DNA of 64,000 nt from Haloarcula pelagica. Its GTDB lineage: Archaea > Halobacteriota > Halobacteria > Halobacteriales > Haloarculaceae. Below are positions 8,793 to 17,015 of the stretch, one piece after another. Positions within the stretch are counted from its first letter, which is position 1. The number at the start of each line of letters is the position of its first letter. The notes under the pieces were generated by a model. It made no database searches. It had not been told where the DNA came from and worked only from the letters and a program-made list of their open reading frames with translations. The stretch covers positions 2,356,001 to 2,420,000 of the forward strand of contig NZ_CP126161.1 of the NCBI RefSeq assembly GCF_030127105.1, written 5' to 3'. The translations under genes were made by a program, and so were the position numbers.

Positions 8793-10402
8793 TCGAGACG
8801 GTACGTAGCGACGCGGTTTCCGGCGTAGTAGAACCCGGCGAGTGCGCCCCCGCCGGCGAGGACAGCCGTTCCGAGGAGACCACCGACGAGCGTGACTGCC
8901 GGAGCGACTGCCACCGGGAAAGGGGTCCCGACGACCGCCAGATACGCGCCCGAGACGGGTGCGACGGCGACGACGAGGGCTGCGGCGTACAGGGCGAAGG
9001 CCCAGGTACTCGGGACGACGACCTCCCGGCCCCGGACCGAGGAGGACTCGAACTTCGGGAAGACGACGCCCGCACCGGCGGCGATCGCAGGGGCGCTCAC
9101 CGTCACGAGCAGGCCCGCGGTCAGCGCGACGGCGACGGCGAGCGGTGAGACGCCGGCAGCGACGCCGAAGCCGACCACCGACACTGCCACCCCGACGAGG
9201 CCGGGGAGCGCGCCCGCCAGAACGAGGCCGCCCACGAACGCACGCCCCGAGACGTTGGCGGTGAGAGTCAACGGAAGCACGCCCTCCTCGCCGCCCAGCG
9301 GGTTCAGCGTGAACGCCGCGCCGGCGGTGGCCCCGCTCGCCAGCCCGGCGGCGAGTGGCAGTGTCGGCGGGACGGTCCCGTCGAAGATGACGGTCTGCAA
9401 CTGGAACACCAGCAGGAAGACGGGGACGAGCGCGAACTGGACGGTGATCGGCGCCCGCCTGGCACGGAGCCATGACTTCTGGGCGACGACTCTGGTCGCC
9501 CGCGGGACCCAGCCCGACAGCAGCCGGTCCGAGAGCCGGCGGTCGTCGCTGTCGAACTCGTGGTCGGGCTGGATCGGGTCCGCGTACCAGACCCGTTCGG
9601 CCAGCCACAGCAGGGCGGCGACGCCGACAGGGACGCTCGCGAGGAGGACGCCGACCGCGGTCGCGGCCGCGAGCGGATCGGCGTCGACACCGGGGACCGC
9701 GAGCAGGAGCACGTCGGCGAGCCAGGACAGCGGCGACGCGGTGACGGCTTCGAGGGCGGCGGCCTGTGCCGACTGGGTCGTCCAGACGAGAACCCAGCCG
9801 CAGGCGAGAACGAGCGACGCGACCGTTCCGACGCTGCCGCGGTGGCGGGCGACGAACGCGACCTGGCCGACCAGGAGCTTCACGAGCAGGCCAACGCCGA
9901 GCCCGACGACTGTCCCGAGGACCAAAAGCGGAAACAGGACGGCCGGGACGACGACCGCGACGGCGACCGATCCCGTCCCGACCGCGAGGCCGCCGGTGAG
10001 GGCGAGCAGCGGGACGGCGAGCGCGGCCAGGACGCGGAGGAGTTCGGCGACGAGGACGCCACCGAGGATGTCCGCGGCGGGCGCTGTCGTCAACAGCCCG
10101 TCGAGGGCGTCGGGTTCGGCGGTCCGCTTGACGGCGTGTTGGCCCGTGCTGAACGCGACGAGCCCGAACAGCCCGACCGTGAGCCCGGTCATCGCCAGCC
10201 GCGCCGCGTCGAACTCGCCGCCGACCATCGCGCGGCCGACGAAAAAGGCGCCGCCGGCCCCGACGAGGCTGTACACCGCCAGGCCGGCGCCGCCGAGCAG
10301 CAACAGCAGGATTCCGCGGGTGCTCTCCCGGAGGTTTCGCCAGGTCCGGCGCAGTTCCGTCCGTGCGACCAGGCCGACACGCCGGGCTGTGGGCCGTCTC
10401 AT
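8789..10402 (-). CDS. ABC-2-like membrane permease
   Basis: A 537-residue polytopic membrane protein with roughly twelve hydrophobic stretches rich in Ala, Val, Leu and Gly. It begins MRRPTARRVGLVARTELRRT, typical of ABC-2 permeases that open with a cytosolic amphipathic helix. Its start overlaps the stop of the upstream ATPase gene by 4 bases, so the two probably form one exporter. There is no recognisable substrate signature. Confidence 0.75.
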   Translation of the reverse strand: MRRPTARRVGLVARTELRRTWRNLRESTRGILLLLLGGAGLAVYSLVGAGGAFFVGRAMVGGEFDAARLAMTGLTVGLFGLVAFSTGQHAVKRTAEPDALDGLLTTAPAADILGGVLVAELLRVLAALAVPLLALTGGLAVGTGSVAVAVVVPAVLFPLLVLGTVVGLGVGLLVKLLVGQVAFVARHRGSVGTVASLVLACGWVLVWTTQSAQAAALEAVTASPLSWLADVLLLAVPGVDADPLAAATAVGVLLASVPVGVAALLWLAERVWYADPIQPDHEFDSDDRRLSDRLLSGWVPRATRVVAQKSWLRARRAPITVQFALVPVFLLVFQLQTVIFDGTVPPTLPLAAGLASGATAGAAFTLNPLGGEEGVLPLTLTANVSGRAFVGGLVLAGALPGLVGVAVSVVGFGVAAGVSPLAVAVALTAGLLVTVSAPAIAAGAGVVFPKFESSSVRGREVVVPSTWAFALYAAALVVAVAPVSGAYLAVVGTPFPVAVAPAVTLVGGLLGTAVLAGGGALAGFYYAGNRVATYRLD

Positions 10403-11142
10403 CGTCGGTCGCTCGTCACGTCGAGGAAGACATCTTCCAGGGTCGACCCCGACTCGACGCTGTCGGTCAACTCCGCCGGGGCACCCTCCGCGACGAGGTC
10501 CCCGTCGGCGAGGACGCCGACGGTGTCGGCCAGTTCCTCGACGACCGGGAGGATATGCGTCGAGAGGAAGACGGTCGTCTCCTCGGCCGCCACCTCGCCG
10601 ATCGTGTTACGGACCGTCCTGGCGGCTCGCGGATCGAGCCCGCTCGTCGGTTCGTCGAGAAAGAGGACGCTCGGGTCGTGGAGGAGGGCCTGCACCAGGC
10701 CGAGCTTCTGTTTCATCCCCTTCGAGTACGTCCCCACCCGACGGTCGGCGTCCTCGCTGAGCTCGAACCGATCGAGCAGCGACTCGACCCGGCCCCAGTC
10801 GTCGTGGCCCCGCAGGCCGGCGATGTACTCCAGGTGTTCACGGCCGGTGAGTTCGTCGTAGACGGGCGGTTCCTCCGGGAGGACGCCGATGTGTTCGACG
10901 ACGCTGGCCCGGTCGGTCACCGACTCGCCGGCGACGTGGGCGGTCCCCGATGTCGGTTCGGTCAGCGTCGTCAGAATCCGGATGGTGGAGGTCTTCCCGG
11001 CGCCGTTGGGGCCGAGGAAACCGAACACCGAGCCCCGTTCGACGGTCAGGTCAAGATCCTCGACGGCGACGGCGTCGCCGTACCGTTTCGTCAGCCCCGC
11101 CGTCGAGATCGCCGGCGGGTCGGTGGAGGGGTGAGCGGCCAT
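10399..11142 (-). CDS. ABC transporter ATP-binding protein
   Basis: A 247-residue ATPase. Walker A GPNGAGKTS is at residues 44-52, Walker B VLFLDEP at 159-165, and the signature is the degenerate YSKGMKQK (139-146), usual in the CcmA/NatA class. The start MAAHPSTDPP was preferred over an ATG 13 codons upstream because the upstream segment (MDKSYPTALVRCG) is atypical and would extend into the promoter region. It is coupled to the permease gene, and the HxlR regulator is divergent from the pair and could control it. Confidence 0.88.
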   Translation of the reverse strand: MAAHPSTDPPAISTAGLTKRYGDAVAVEDLDLTVERGSVFGFLGPNGAGKTSTIRILTTLTEPTSGTAHVAGESVTDRASVVEHIGVLPEEPPVYDELTGREHLEYIAGLRGHDDWGRVESLLDRFELSEDADRRVGTYSKGMKQKLGLVQALLHDPSVLFLDEPTSGLDPRAARTVRNTIGEVAAEETTVFLSTHILPVVEELADTVGVLADGDLVAEGAPAELTDSVESGSTLEDVFLDVTSDRR

Positions 11143-11278
11143 ACCACATCGCACGAGCGCGGTCGGATAGCTCTTATCCATACCGGCTGTCGCCGACCCG
11201 CCGTGGATACCGGCTGCCTCGGACGGGGACCCCGCACACCGTGAGAACCATCCGCCTCGCTCGTCCCGACGGGGGTAG

Positions 11279-11286
11279 CTATTTTA
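11279..11286 (+). promoter_or_regulatory. TATA element for the HxlR gene
   Basis: TATTTTAC is centred about 27 bases before the ATG at 11309, which fits a leaderless transcript. Confidence 0.55.
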
Positions 11287-11308
11287 CGCGCGGTTCTGAA
11301 CTGATAGC

Positions 11309-11665
11309 ATGGCCGGCGAGGGAGAGACACGAGACAGCTACCCGAGTGACCGGGGCGGGGTCCGCCGGGCGACGGCGATTCTCGGCCGCAAGTGGCATCC
11401 GCTCCTGATAACGACGCTGCTGGCCGACGGCCCGCTGGGGTTCACCGAACTGAAGACGCACCTGGACGGCATCTCCGATAAGGTGCTCTCGGAGTGTCTC
11501 GACGAACTCCAGAACGACGGGCTGGTCGCCCGCGAGGTGATCGACGACAAGCCGGTTCGTGTCGAGTACTCCCTGACCGCCGCCGGCGAGGAGCTGGAGC
11601 CGGTGATCGAACTGCTCCGGGAGTGGAGCCGGGAACACCTCGGCGCCGTCGAGCAGGCCCCGTAG
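11309..11665 (+). CDS. HxlR-family winged-helix transcriptional regulator
   Basis: A 118-residue regulator with the family hallmark ILGRKWHPLLITTLLADGPL followed by FTELKTHLDGISDKVLSECL (recognition helix) and the wing LVAREVIDDKPVRVEYSLT. HxlR proteins bind DNA as dimers and often respond to redox or electrophile stress, but the sensing cysteine of bacterial HypR/HxlR members is not evident here. It is divergent from the ABC exporter operon, a plausible target, and its stop is one base from that of the convergent RNB ribonuclease gene. Confidence 0.85.
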   Translation: MAGEGETRDSYPSDRGGVRRATAILGRKWHPLLITTLLADGPLGFTELKTHLDGISDKVLSECLDELQNDGLVAREVIDDKPVRVEYSLTAAGEELEPVIELLREWSREHLGAVEQAP

Positions 11666-11666
11666 G

Positions 11667-13019
11667 TCAGGCCGACGCCTCGTCCGCTTCCTCGCTCTCG
11701 TCGTCGTCCGTCTCGTCGACGACTTCGATCCCCCGGTTGTTGACCGCCGAGGGGTCCAGCCCGACCTCCTGGAGGAAGTTCTTGTACTCGCGTTCGCACT
11801 GCTCGGCGTCTTTCTGGCGGTCGCTGGCCCGGTCACACAGCGCGATCAGGTCCTCGGGCACGTCGTTTGTGTAGACGATCCAGTGGTTGATCAGGTCCGA
11901 GAGCCGCCGGATCGGCGAGGTGAAGTGGCCGTAGATCTCGAAGTTCAGCGCGTGGTGGCCCCCGAAGGGGTCGTTCATGTACTTCGCCCGGGGCATCACC
12001 TTCATCACGGCCCACTGGATCTTGTCCAGTTGGCGCCCGGGAGCCTGCTCCAGCGTCGCGTTGACCGCCTTCCGGGGGTCGTCCCACGTGCTGCCGGGGA
12101 TCGAGACGCCGTCGAGTTCCTGGATCTCGACTAAGGCCTCGTCCCACTCCTCGGGGCTGGGCTGTGGGTGGACCCGATACATCGCCTCGACCCCGCGGTC
12201 CCACATCAGTTCGTGCGTGACGGCCTTGTTGGCCTTGAGCATGCACTCCTCGATGATCGTGTGGGCGCGGTCACGCGCCGGGTTCAGGACGAGCGAGCCG
12301 TCCTCCTTGCGCTGTTCGTGCATCCGGTCGGCGAGTTCCCAGACGAGTTCGGTCTTCTCGGCCAGGTCGACGCTCTGGTCTTCCAGGAGATCCGCGGCGC
12401 TGTCGGGGTCGTCGAGCAGCCGTTCGGCTTCCGTGTAGGTCAGGCGGGCGTCGCTCTCGATGACGGACTTGTAGATCTCGATGTTCTCGTAGGAGAGGTT
12501 CTCCTTGTCCAGGTGCATCTCGACGGTGTGGGCCAGGCGCTCCTCGTTGGGCACGAGCGAACAGACGGTCTCGGCGAGCACCGGCGGCAGCATGTGGATC
12601 GTGTAGGCCGGGAGATAGACGGTGTTGCCCCGTTCGACGGCTTCCTCCCACATCGCGGTGTCGGGGTTGACGTAGTGGGTCACGTCGGCGATGTGGACCC
12701 AGAGGACGTACTCGTCGTCCCGCTCCTCGACGGAGATGGCGTCGTCGAAGTCCTGGGCGTCGATGGGGTCGGTCGTCCAGGTGGTCATCTCCCGCAGGTC
12801 CTCGCGGTCGTCGATCTCGTCGCTGATCTCCTCTTGAACGCCCTCGGTCCGTGCCTCCGCCTCTTCGAGGACTTCCGGCGGGAACTCGTCGCGGATGCCG
12901 AACTTCTCGAACAGTTCTTCGCGCTTGTTTTCGAGGTGTCGGGCCATCTCCTCGTCGATCTCGACGGGGCCCTGCCCCTCGGCGGTACCGGCCGCCGCCT
13001 GGGCGTCGTCGGTAGTCAT
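11667..13019 (-). CDS. RNB-domain exoribonuclease (RNase II/R-like, compact)
   Basis: A 450-residue protein dominated by an RNB catalytic domain. The metal-binding motif DPIDAQDFDDA (residues 84-94) supplies the conserved aspartates D84, D90, D92 and D93; further family motifs are VLWVHIADVTHYV and the FTSPIRRLSDLINHW stretch. It lacks the N-terminal cold-shock domains and C-terminal S1 domain of bacterial RNase II/R. The compact form is common in haloarchaea, where an RNase R homologue performs 3'-5' RNA decay in place of an exosome. The C-terminus is strongly acidic. Confidence 0.9.
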   Translation of the reverse strand: MTTDDAQAAAGTAEGQGPVEIDEEMARHLENKREELFEKFGIRDEFPPEVLEEAEARTEGVQEEISDEIDDREDLREMTTWTTDPIDAQDFDDAISVEERDDEYVLWVHIADVTHYVNPDTAMWEEAVERGNTVYLPAYTIHMLPPVLAETVCSLVPNEERLAHTVEMHLDKENLSYENIEIYKSVIESDARLTYTEAERLLDDPDSAADLLEDQSVDLAEKTELVWELADRMHEQRKEDGSLVLNPARDRAHTIIEECMLKANKAVTHELMWDRGVEAMYRVHPQPSPEEWDEALVEIQELDGVSIPGSTWDDPRKAVNATLEQAPGRQLDKIQWAVMKVMPRAKYMNDPFGGHHALNFEIYGHFTSPIRRLSDLINHWIVYTNDVPEDLIALCDRASDRQKDAEQCEREYKNFLQEVGLDPSAVNNRGIEVVDETDDDESEEADEASA

Positions 13020-13060
13020 GGGGCCGGCTACGACCAGGGCGTAGTTAGGGCTGTCGGGCC

Positions 13061-13342
13061 CTACCGCTCGACGTTGCGCTCCTCGGAGAGTTCCCGGTAA
13101 CGCGAAAGGAACGTCTCCCGGTCGGTCTCGCCGGCGCCGGCCGCGTCGAGCGTCGTCTCCAGCCCGTCACGCGGCTGGCGGCAGAGGTCGCCGAAGCAGT
13201 CGGTACAGAAGAACTCGAACTCCTTTTGCTGTCGCTCCCATCGGTTGCCGTGCTTGTCGTACTCGCGGGCGTCCGACCGGGCGACGCTCTCGCCACAGCC
13301 GATGCAGGTCACCGTCTGCCGGTCGGGCCGGGACCCGAACAT
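13061..13342 (-). CDS. Small zinc-finger protein (DUF7562-like)
   Basis: A 93-residue protein with two CxxC pairs, CIGCG near the start and CTDCF, separated by a basic, aromatic segment (YDKHGNRWERQQKEFEFF). This fits a single four-cysteine zinc knuckle followed by a helical acidic tail. I recall this as a conserved haloarchaeal family (DUF7562) without known function. It lies 41 bases upstream of the RNB ribonuclease gene on the same strand and could be co-transcribed. Confidence 0.65.
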   Translation of the reverse strand: MFGSRPDRQTVTCIGCGESVARSDAREYDKHGNRWERQQKEFEFFCTDCFGDLCRQPRDGLETTLDAAGAGETDRETFLSRYRELSEERNVER

Positions 13343-13403
13343 ACGTGGCGGTAGCGACCACTCCGTAATAGCCTTTCCCCCGGGTCGCGGGAACTACCCC
13401 ACG

Positions 13404-13411
13404 ATTTATCC
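13404..13411 (+). promoter_or_regulatory. Candidate TATA element for the Bat-like regulator
   Basis: GATTTATC lies about 55 bases before the ATG at 13465, so the transcript would have a leader of roughly 30 bases. No other good TATA element is seen closer to the start. Confidence 0.4.
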
Positions 13412-13464
13412 GCGGCCCGTTGGTACTGTGGGTATCGACACCACGCCACGGTGCCGGATTCGCT

Positions 13465-15036
13465 ATGAGGGCATCACAGACACTCGCGCGCTCGACGCTG
13501 GACACGTTGCCGATGAACATTGCAGTGGTCGACAGGGACGGCACGATCCTGTTTACCAACCGGGCCTGGCGGGAGTTCGCCGGCGTCGAGGACGAGGAGA
13601 TCCGGGGAGTCAATTACTTCGAGACGACCGATGTCGAGGCCGACGAGTACGCCCAGGCCGCCGTCGACGGGATCAAGTCGGTCATCGCCGGGGAGAAAGA
13701 GCTGTTCACGCTGGAGTATCCGTGTCACACGCCCGACCAGCAGCAGTGGTTCCTGATGCGTGTGGCACCGCTCCCGCCGGAGGAGGCCGGAAGCGTCGTC
13801 ATCGCCCACATCGACATCACCCAGCGAAAGCTCGCGGAACTCGCGGCCGAGCGCCGGAGCGCCCAACTCGACGCACAGCGCCAGGACCTCGAACACTTGC
13901 TGTCGCGGATCGACGGACTCGTCCACTCGGTGCTCGACGACGTGATGTCGGCCGACTCCCGCGCGGAGGTCGAACGGACGATCTGTGATCGACTCGAAAC
14001 GGTCGACTCCTACCGGGTCGCCCGGATCGCGAGTTTCGACATCCGCCGGGAGACGCTCGAGCTCACGGCCGGGGACGATACGGCGGGGACGATCCCGCTC
14101 GACGCGGCCGACCCGGTCGCGACGGCCGCCCGGCGTCGGGAGATCCAGACGGTCACCGGGCAGTTCGAGGACACCCACGCGGCGATCGCTGGCCCGGAAT
14201 CGGGGTCGCTGGCCGCTGTCCCGCTGGCCTCCGGCGAATCGCTGTACGGCGTGTTGACGGTCTATGCCGACAGCTCGGACGTGTTCGATCCCCGCGAACG
14301 AGCGATCCTCGGCGTGATCGGACAGGCGGCGTCGAAGGCGATCGACGCCATCGAGACCAGCAGGATACTCACGGCCGACAACGTCACCGAACTCGAACTC
14401 CTGGTCACCGACGAGGAGACCTTCTTCGTCGCGGTCGCGACCGAACTGGACTGTCGGCTGGAGTACGGCGGGAGCGTCGCCGACCACGAGGAGACGGTCA
14501 TGTTTTTCACCGTCTCCACCGACGACCCGTCGGCGGTCTGTGCAGTGGCGGCCGACCATCCCGAGGTCACCGCCGTGACCCACGTCTCCTCCAGTGGGGA
14601 CACGTCGCTGTTCGAGTTCACCGTCGACGATCCGCCGGTCGTTTCGCTGCTCGCCGACCGCGGTGCCGAGACCCGGGATATCGTCGTCGAACCGGGACGG
14701 GCGGAAGTCACCGCGACGCTCTCGGCGGAGACGGAGACCCGTGCCGTCGTCGAACACGTCAGGGACCACTACGCCGAGACCGAACTGCTCTCGGTCCGGG
14801 AGCGCGACGAACCCCCGACGACCAGGGAAGCGTTTCTCACGTCCGTCGAGGACAACCTGACCAACCGGCAACTGACCGCACTCAGAAAGGGGTATCTGGG
14901 CGGGTTCTTCGAGTGGCCCCGGGATGTCGCCGGGGACGAACTCGCCGCGTCGATGGATATCACCCCCTCGACGTTCCACCAGCACCTCCGTGCGGGTGAG
15001 CGAAAGCTCCTCGCAGCGGTATTCGATGCCCGGTGA
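13465..15036 (+). CDS. Bat-type PAS-GAF-HTH regulator (bacterio-opsin activator family)
   Basis: A 523-residue sensor-regulator. A PAS domain (about 8-130) has LPMNIAVVDRDGTILFTNRA and a PAC-like end. A GAF domain follows (about 165-300), then the bacterio-opsin-activator GAF/HTH-associated region (about 310-450) and a C-terminal HTH_10 helix-turn-helix in which LTNRQLTALRKGYLGGFFEW leads into ITPSTFHQHLRAGERK. In Halobacterium salinarum, Bat senses oxygen/light and activates bop, crtB1, brp and blp. Here the gene lies directly upstream of crtB-crtY-brp, so control of retinal synthesis is a strong inference. The first ATG was chosen; an upstream in-frame TTG adds atypical residues. Confidence 0.82.
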   Translation: MRASQTLARSTLDTLPMNIAVVDRDGTILFTNRAWREFAGVEDEEIRGVNYFETTDVEADEYAQAAVDGIKSVIAGEKELFTLEYPCHTPDQQQWFLMRVAPLPPEEAGSVVIAHIDITQRKLAELAAERRSAQLDAQRQDLEHLLSRIDGLVHSVLDDVMSADSRAEVERTICDRLETVDSYRVARIASFDIRRETLELTAGDDTAGTIPLDAADPVATAARRREIQTVTGQFEDTHAAIAGPESGSLAAVPLASGESLYGVLTVYADSSDVFDPRERAILGVIGQAASKAIDAIETSRILTADNVTELELLVTDEETFFVAVATELDCRLEYGGSVADHEETVMFFTVSTDDPSAVCAVAADHPEVTAVTHVSSSGDTSLFEFTVDDPPVVSLLADRGAETRDIVVEPGRAEVTATLSAETETRAVVEHVRDHYAETELLSVRERDEPPTTREAFLTSVEDNLTNRQLTALRKGYLGGFFEWPRDVAGDELAASMDITPSTFHQHLRAGERKLLAAVFDAR

Positions 15037-15067
15037 CCGACCGACGGGACCCGTCTGTGCGCCCTGT

Positions 15068-15082
15068 CCAAAGTAGTTGGGT
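15068..15082. promoter_or_regulatory. Candidate Bat upstream activating sequence (UAS)
   Basis: CCAAAGTAGTTGGGT, read on the complementary strand as ACCCAACTACTTTGG, matches the Halobacterium Bat UAS consensus as I recall it (ACCcnactagTTnGG) at every defined base except one lower-case position. The site is nearly palindromic. It lies 6 bases before a TATA-like TTAAAG and between the Bat-like gene and crtB, the arrangement of known Bat targets. Confidence 0.6.
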
Positions 15083-15088
15083 ACACAG

Positions 15089-15095
15089 CTTAAAG
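15089..15095 (+). promoter_or_regulatory. TATA-like element of the crtB operon
   Basis: CTTAAAG follows the candidate UAS by 6 bases. It predicts transcription starting near 15118-15120 and a leader of about 180 bases before crtB. No convincing TATA element is seen nearer to crtB. Confidence 0.4.
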
Positions 15096-15298
15096 TCGCA
15101 GTGCCACTATTTGTCTGTAGATGACGTGTCATCTGGGTTCCAGCGGCCCGCGGCGTTTGGCTCTCCATCTCGGCGAGCGACAGCCCTCTCCGGGGCGAAC
15201 GGAGCGACCGCCGGGTGAAACCGTCCCGAACCCGCGAACGGGCCTGTCGACAATCGCGCCAGAGACACGACGTGCGTACTGACTGACACCGTAATTCA

Positions 15299-16270
15299 AT
15301 GCAATCTGATAATATCCAGGCCAGCAAGTCGATCCAGCAACGAACGGGCCGGACGTTCCACCTCGCCACCCGTCTGCTCCCCGAGCGTATCCGACACCCG
15401 ACCTACGTGATGTACGCCTTCTTCCGGGTCGCCGACGAGGTCGTCGACCAGCCCGAGGGGCCACCGCCGAACGTCCAGCACGAGCGACTCGAAGAGTTCC
15501 GCGAGATGGCGCTCGGCAACCGCGAGCCAGAGGACTCCGACGAGGGCGCGGTGCTTGCCGCCTTCCAGCAACTCCGCGAGGACAACGGCATCCCCGACGA
15601 GGAGGTCAACGTCTTCATCGACGCCATGGAGATGGACATCGCACAGGCGCGCTACGAGACCTTCGAGGACCTCCGCGAGTACATGCGTGGCTCCGCCGTC
15701 GCCGTGGGGAACATGATGACGATGGTGATGGACCCTCCGGAGAAAGAGACCGCGCTCCCACACGCACAGGCACTGGCCGAGGCGTTCCAGCTGACGAACT
15801 TCCTCCGGGACGTTCGCGAAGACATCCACGACTACGGCCGGGTGTACATCCCGCAGGAGACCCTGGAACACCACGGCGTCACGGAGGAACAACTGGCCGA
15901 CGCCGAGGTCGACGACGGGTTCCGGGCGGTGATGCAGACCGAACTGGCTCGCACCGAGGAACTGTATCGCGAGGGGGTCGCCGGCATCCGCTATCTCCCC
16001 GAAGACTGCCAGTTCGGCGTCCTGCTGTCGGCGGTACTGTACGCCGAACACCATCGGCTCATCCGGAGTCACGGCTACGACGTGCTCTCAGAGACGCCCG
16101 AACTGACTCGTAGACGGCGGCTGTGGTTGCTGGCCCGGACCTGGTGGCACTGGCGTCGCAACGGCGACCCCGAGGCGACGTTTTACGCGGTGAGTGCCGT
16201 CTCGGAACAGTCCCCCGGAACGGTTCCGGCGGAGGTCACCAGCCCCGGACAGCCGACCTGGCGCGGGTGA
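15299..16270 (+). CDS. crtB: Phytoene synthase
   Basis: A 323-residue squalene/phytoene synthase that condenses two geranylgeranyl diphosphates to phytoene, the first committed carotenoid step. Both Mg-diphosphate-binding aspartate motifs are present: DEVVD (46-50) and DVRED (171-175, within NFLRDVREDI). CrtY begins 19 bases after its stop and brp overlaps crtY, forming an operon from phytoene to retinal. Phytoene desaturase is not in the window. The ATG at 15299 is the only plausible start before the first motif. Confidence 0.92.
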   Translation: MQSDNIQASKSIQQRTGRTFHLATRLLPERIRHPTYVMYAFFRVADEVVDQPEGPPPNVQHERLEEFREMALGNREPEDSDEGAVLAAFQQLREDNGIPDEEVNVFIDAMEMDIAQARYETFEDLREYMRGSAVAVGNMMTMVMDPPEKETALPHAQALAEAFQLTNFLRDVREDIHDYGRVYIPQETLEHHGVTEEQLADAEVDDGFRAVMQTELARTEELYREGVAGIRYLPEDCQFGVLLSAVLYAEHHRLIRSHGYDVLSETPELTRRRRLWLLARTWWHWRRNGDPEATFYAVSAVSEQSPGTVPAEVTSPGQPTWRG

Positions 16271-16289
16271 GAACCGCCTCACCGCGTCG

Positions 16290-17015
16290 ATGACGGCTCT
16301 GCTCACCTATCTCCAGTTCCACGCGCTGTTCGTCGTCCCGGTGCTGGTGGGACTGGCAGTGACGACACCGTACCGGCTCGCCGGCCGCCGCACCGTCCTC
16401 ACGGCGACGGCGCTCCTCGCCGGCCTCGCGCTGGTGTACACGACGCCGTGGGACAACTACCTCATCGAACGCGGCGTCTGGTGGTACGGCGAGGGGACGG
16501 TCCTCGTCCGCGGGCGCTCCGCGCCCCTCGGCGAGTACCTCTTTTTCGTCTTCCAGCCGTTCCTGGTCGGCCTCTGGCTCGCTCGCTTCCGGATCGATAC
16601 GACGCCGTCGCTCCGGACGCCGGCCAGCGTCCGCGCGGTCGGTCTCGCAGCGGCGACCATCGTCGGTGCCGCGGGCCTCCTGCTCCTCGACCGACCCAGC
16701 GGACTGTATCTCGGGTCGCTGCTGGCCTGGGGGGCACCGATCCTCGCGATCCAGTGGACGTTCGGCTGGCAGTTCCTCGTCCGAGAGCGACGGACCGTCG
16801 CCGTCGGGACGCTGGTGCCGACGCTGTACCTCTGGCTGATCGACAGCGTGGCGCTTTCCCTGGACATCTGGTCGCTGTCGGACCGATACACCGTCGGCCT
16901 GGCGATTCCGCTCTTGAAGCTCCCGATCGAGGAAGCCGTCTTCTTCCTCCTCACGTCGCTGTTCGTCGTCCAGGGCATCGTCCTCTACGTCTGGGTGGTC
17001 GACAGATGGGCGTGA
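16290..17015 (+). CDS. crtY: Lycopene beta-cyclase (CrtYc/d-type membrane enzyme)
   Basis: A 241-residue membrane protein with about seven hydrophobic segments. It belongs to the archaeal/fungal CarR-like cyclase class, not the flavoprotein CrtY class. It carries family motifs such as YTTPWDNYLIERGVWWYGEG and the C-terminal LPIEEAVFFLLTSLFV, an internal-repeat motif seen in CrtYc and CrtYd. It cyclises the ends of lycopene to beta-carotene. The ATG after crtB was chosen because upstream in-frame codons overlap crtB and encode atypical residues. It overlaps brp by 10 bases. Confidence 0.9.
   Translation: MTALLTYLQFHALFVVPVLVGLAVTTPYRLAGRRTVLTATALLAGLALVYTTPWDNYLIERGVWWYGEGTVLVRGRSAPLGEYLFFVFQPFLVGLWLARFRIDTTPSLRTPASVRAVGLAAATIVGAAGLLLLDRPSGLYLGSLLAWGAPILAIQWTFGWQFLVRERRTVAVGTLVPTLYLWLIDSVALSLDIWSLSDRYTVGLAIPLLKLPIEEAVFFLLTSLFVVQGIVLYVWVVDRWA

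Noticed and set aside
7362-9608. A 748-codon open frame on the minus strand
   Set aside because: It is an out-of-frame or antisense reading across the rhodanese gene, the rubrerythrin-like gene and the ABC permease gene. Its product is Arg/Gly/Pro-rich, the usual artefact of G/C-rich third positions.
13390-13412. A partial UAS-like core (AACTA) next to the TATA element of the Bat-like gene, suggesting autoregulation
   Set aside because: Only the central five bases fit the recalled consensus; the flanking CC and GG positions do not.
13474-15369. A 631-codon open frame antisense to the Bat-like gene
   Set aside because: The sense strand encodes a clear PAS-GAF-HTH_10 protein; the antisense product has no recognisable domain and shadow-type composition.
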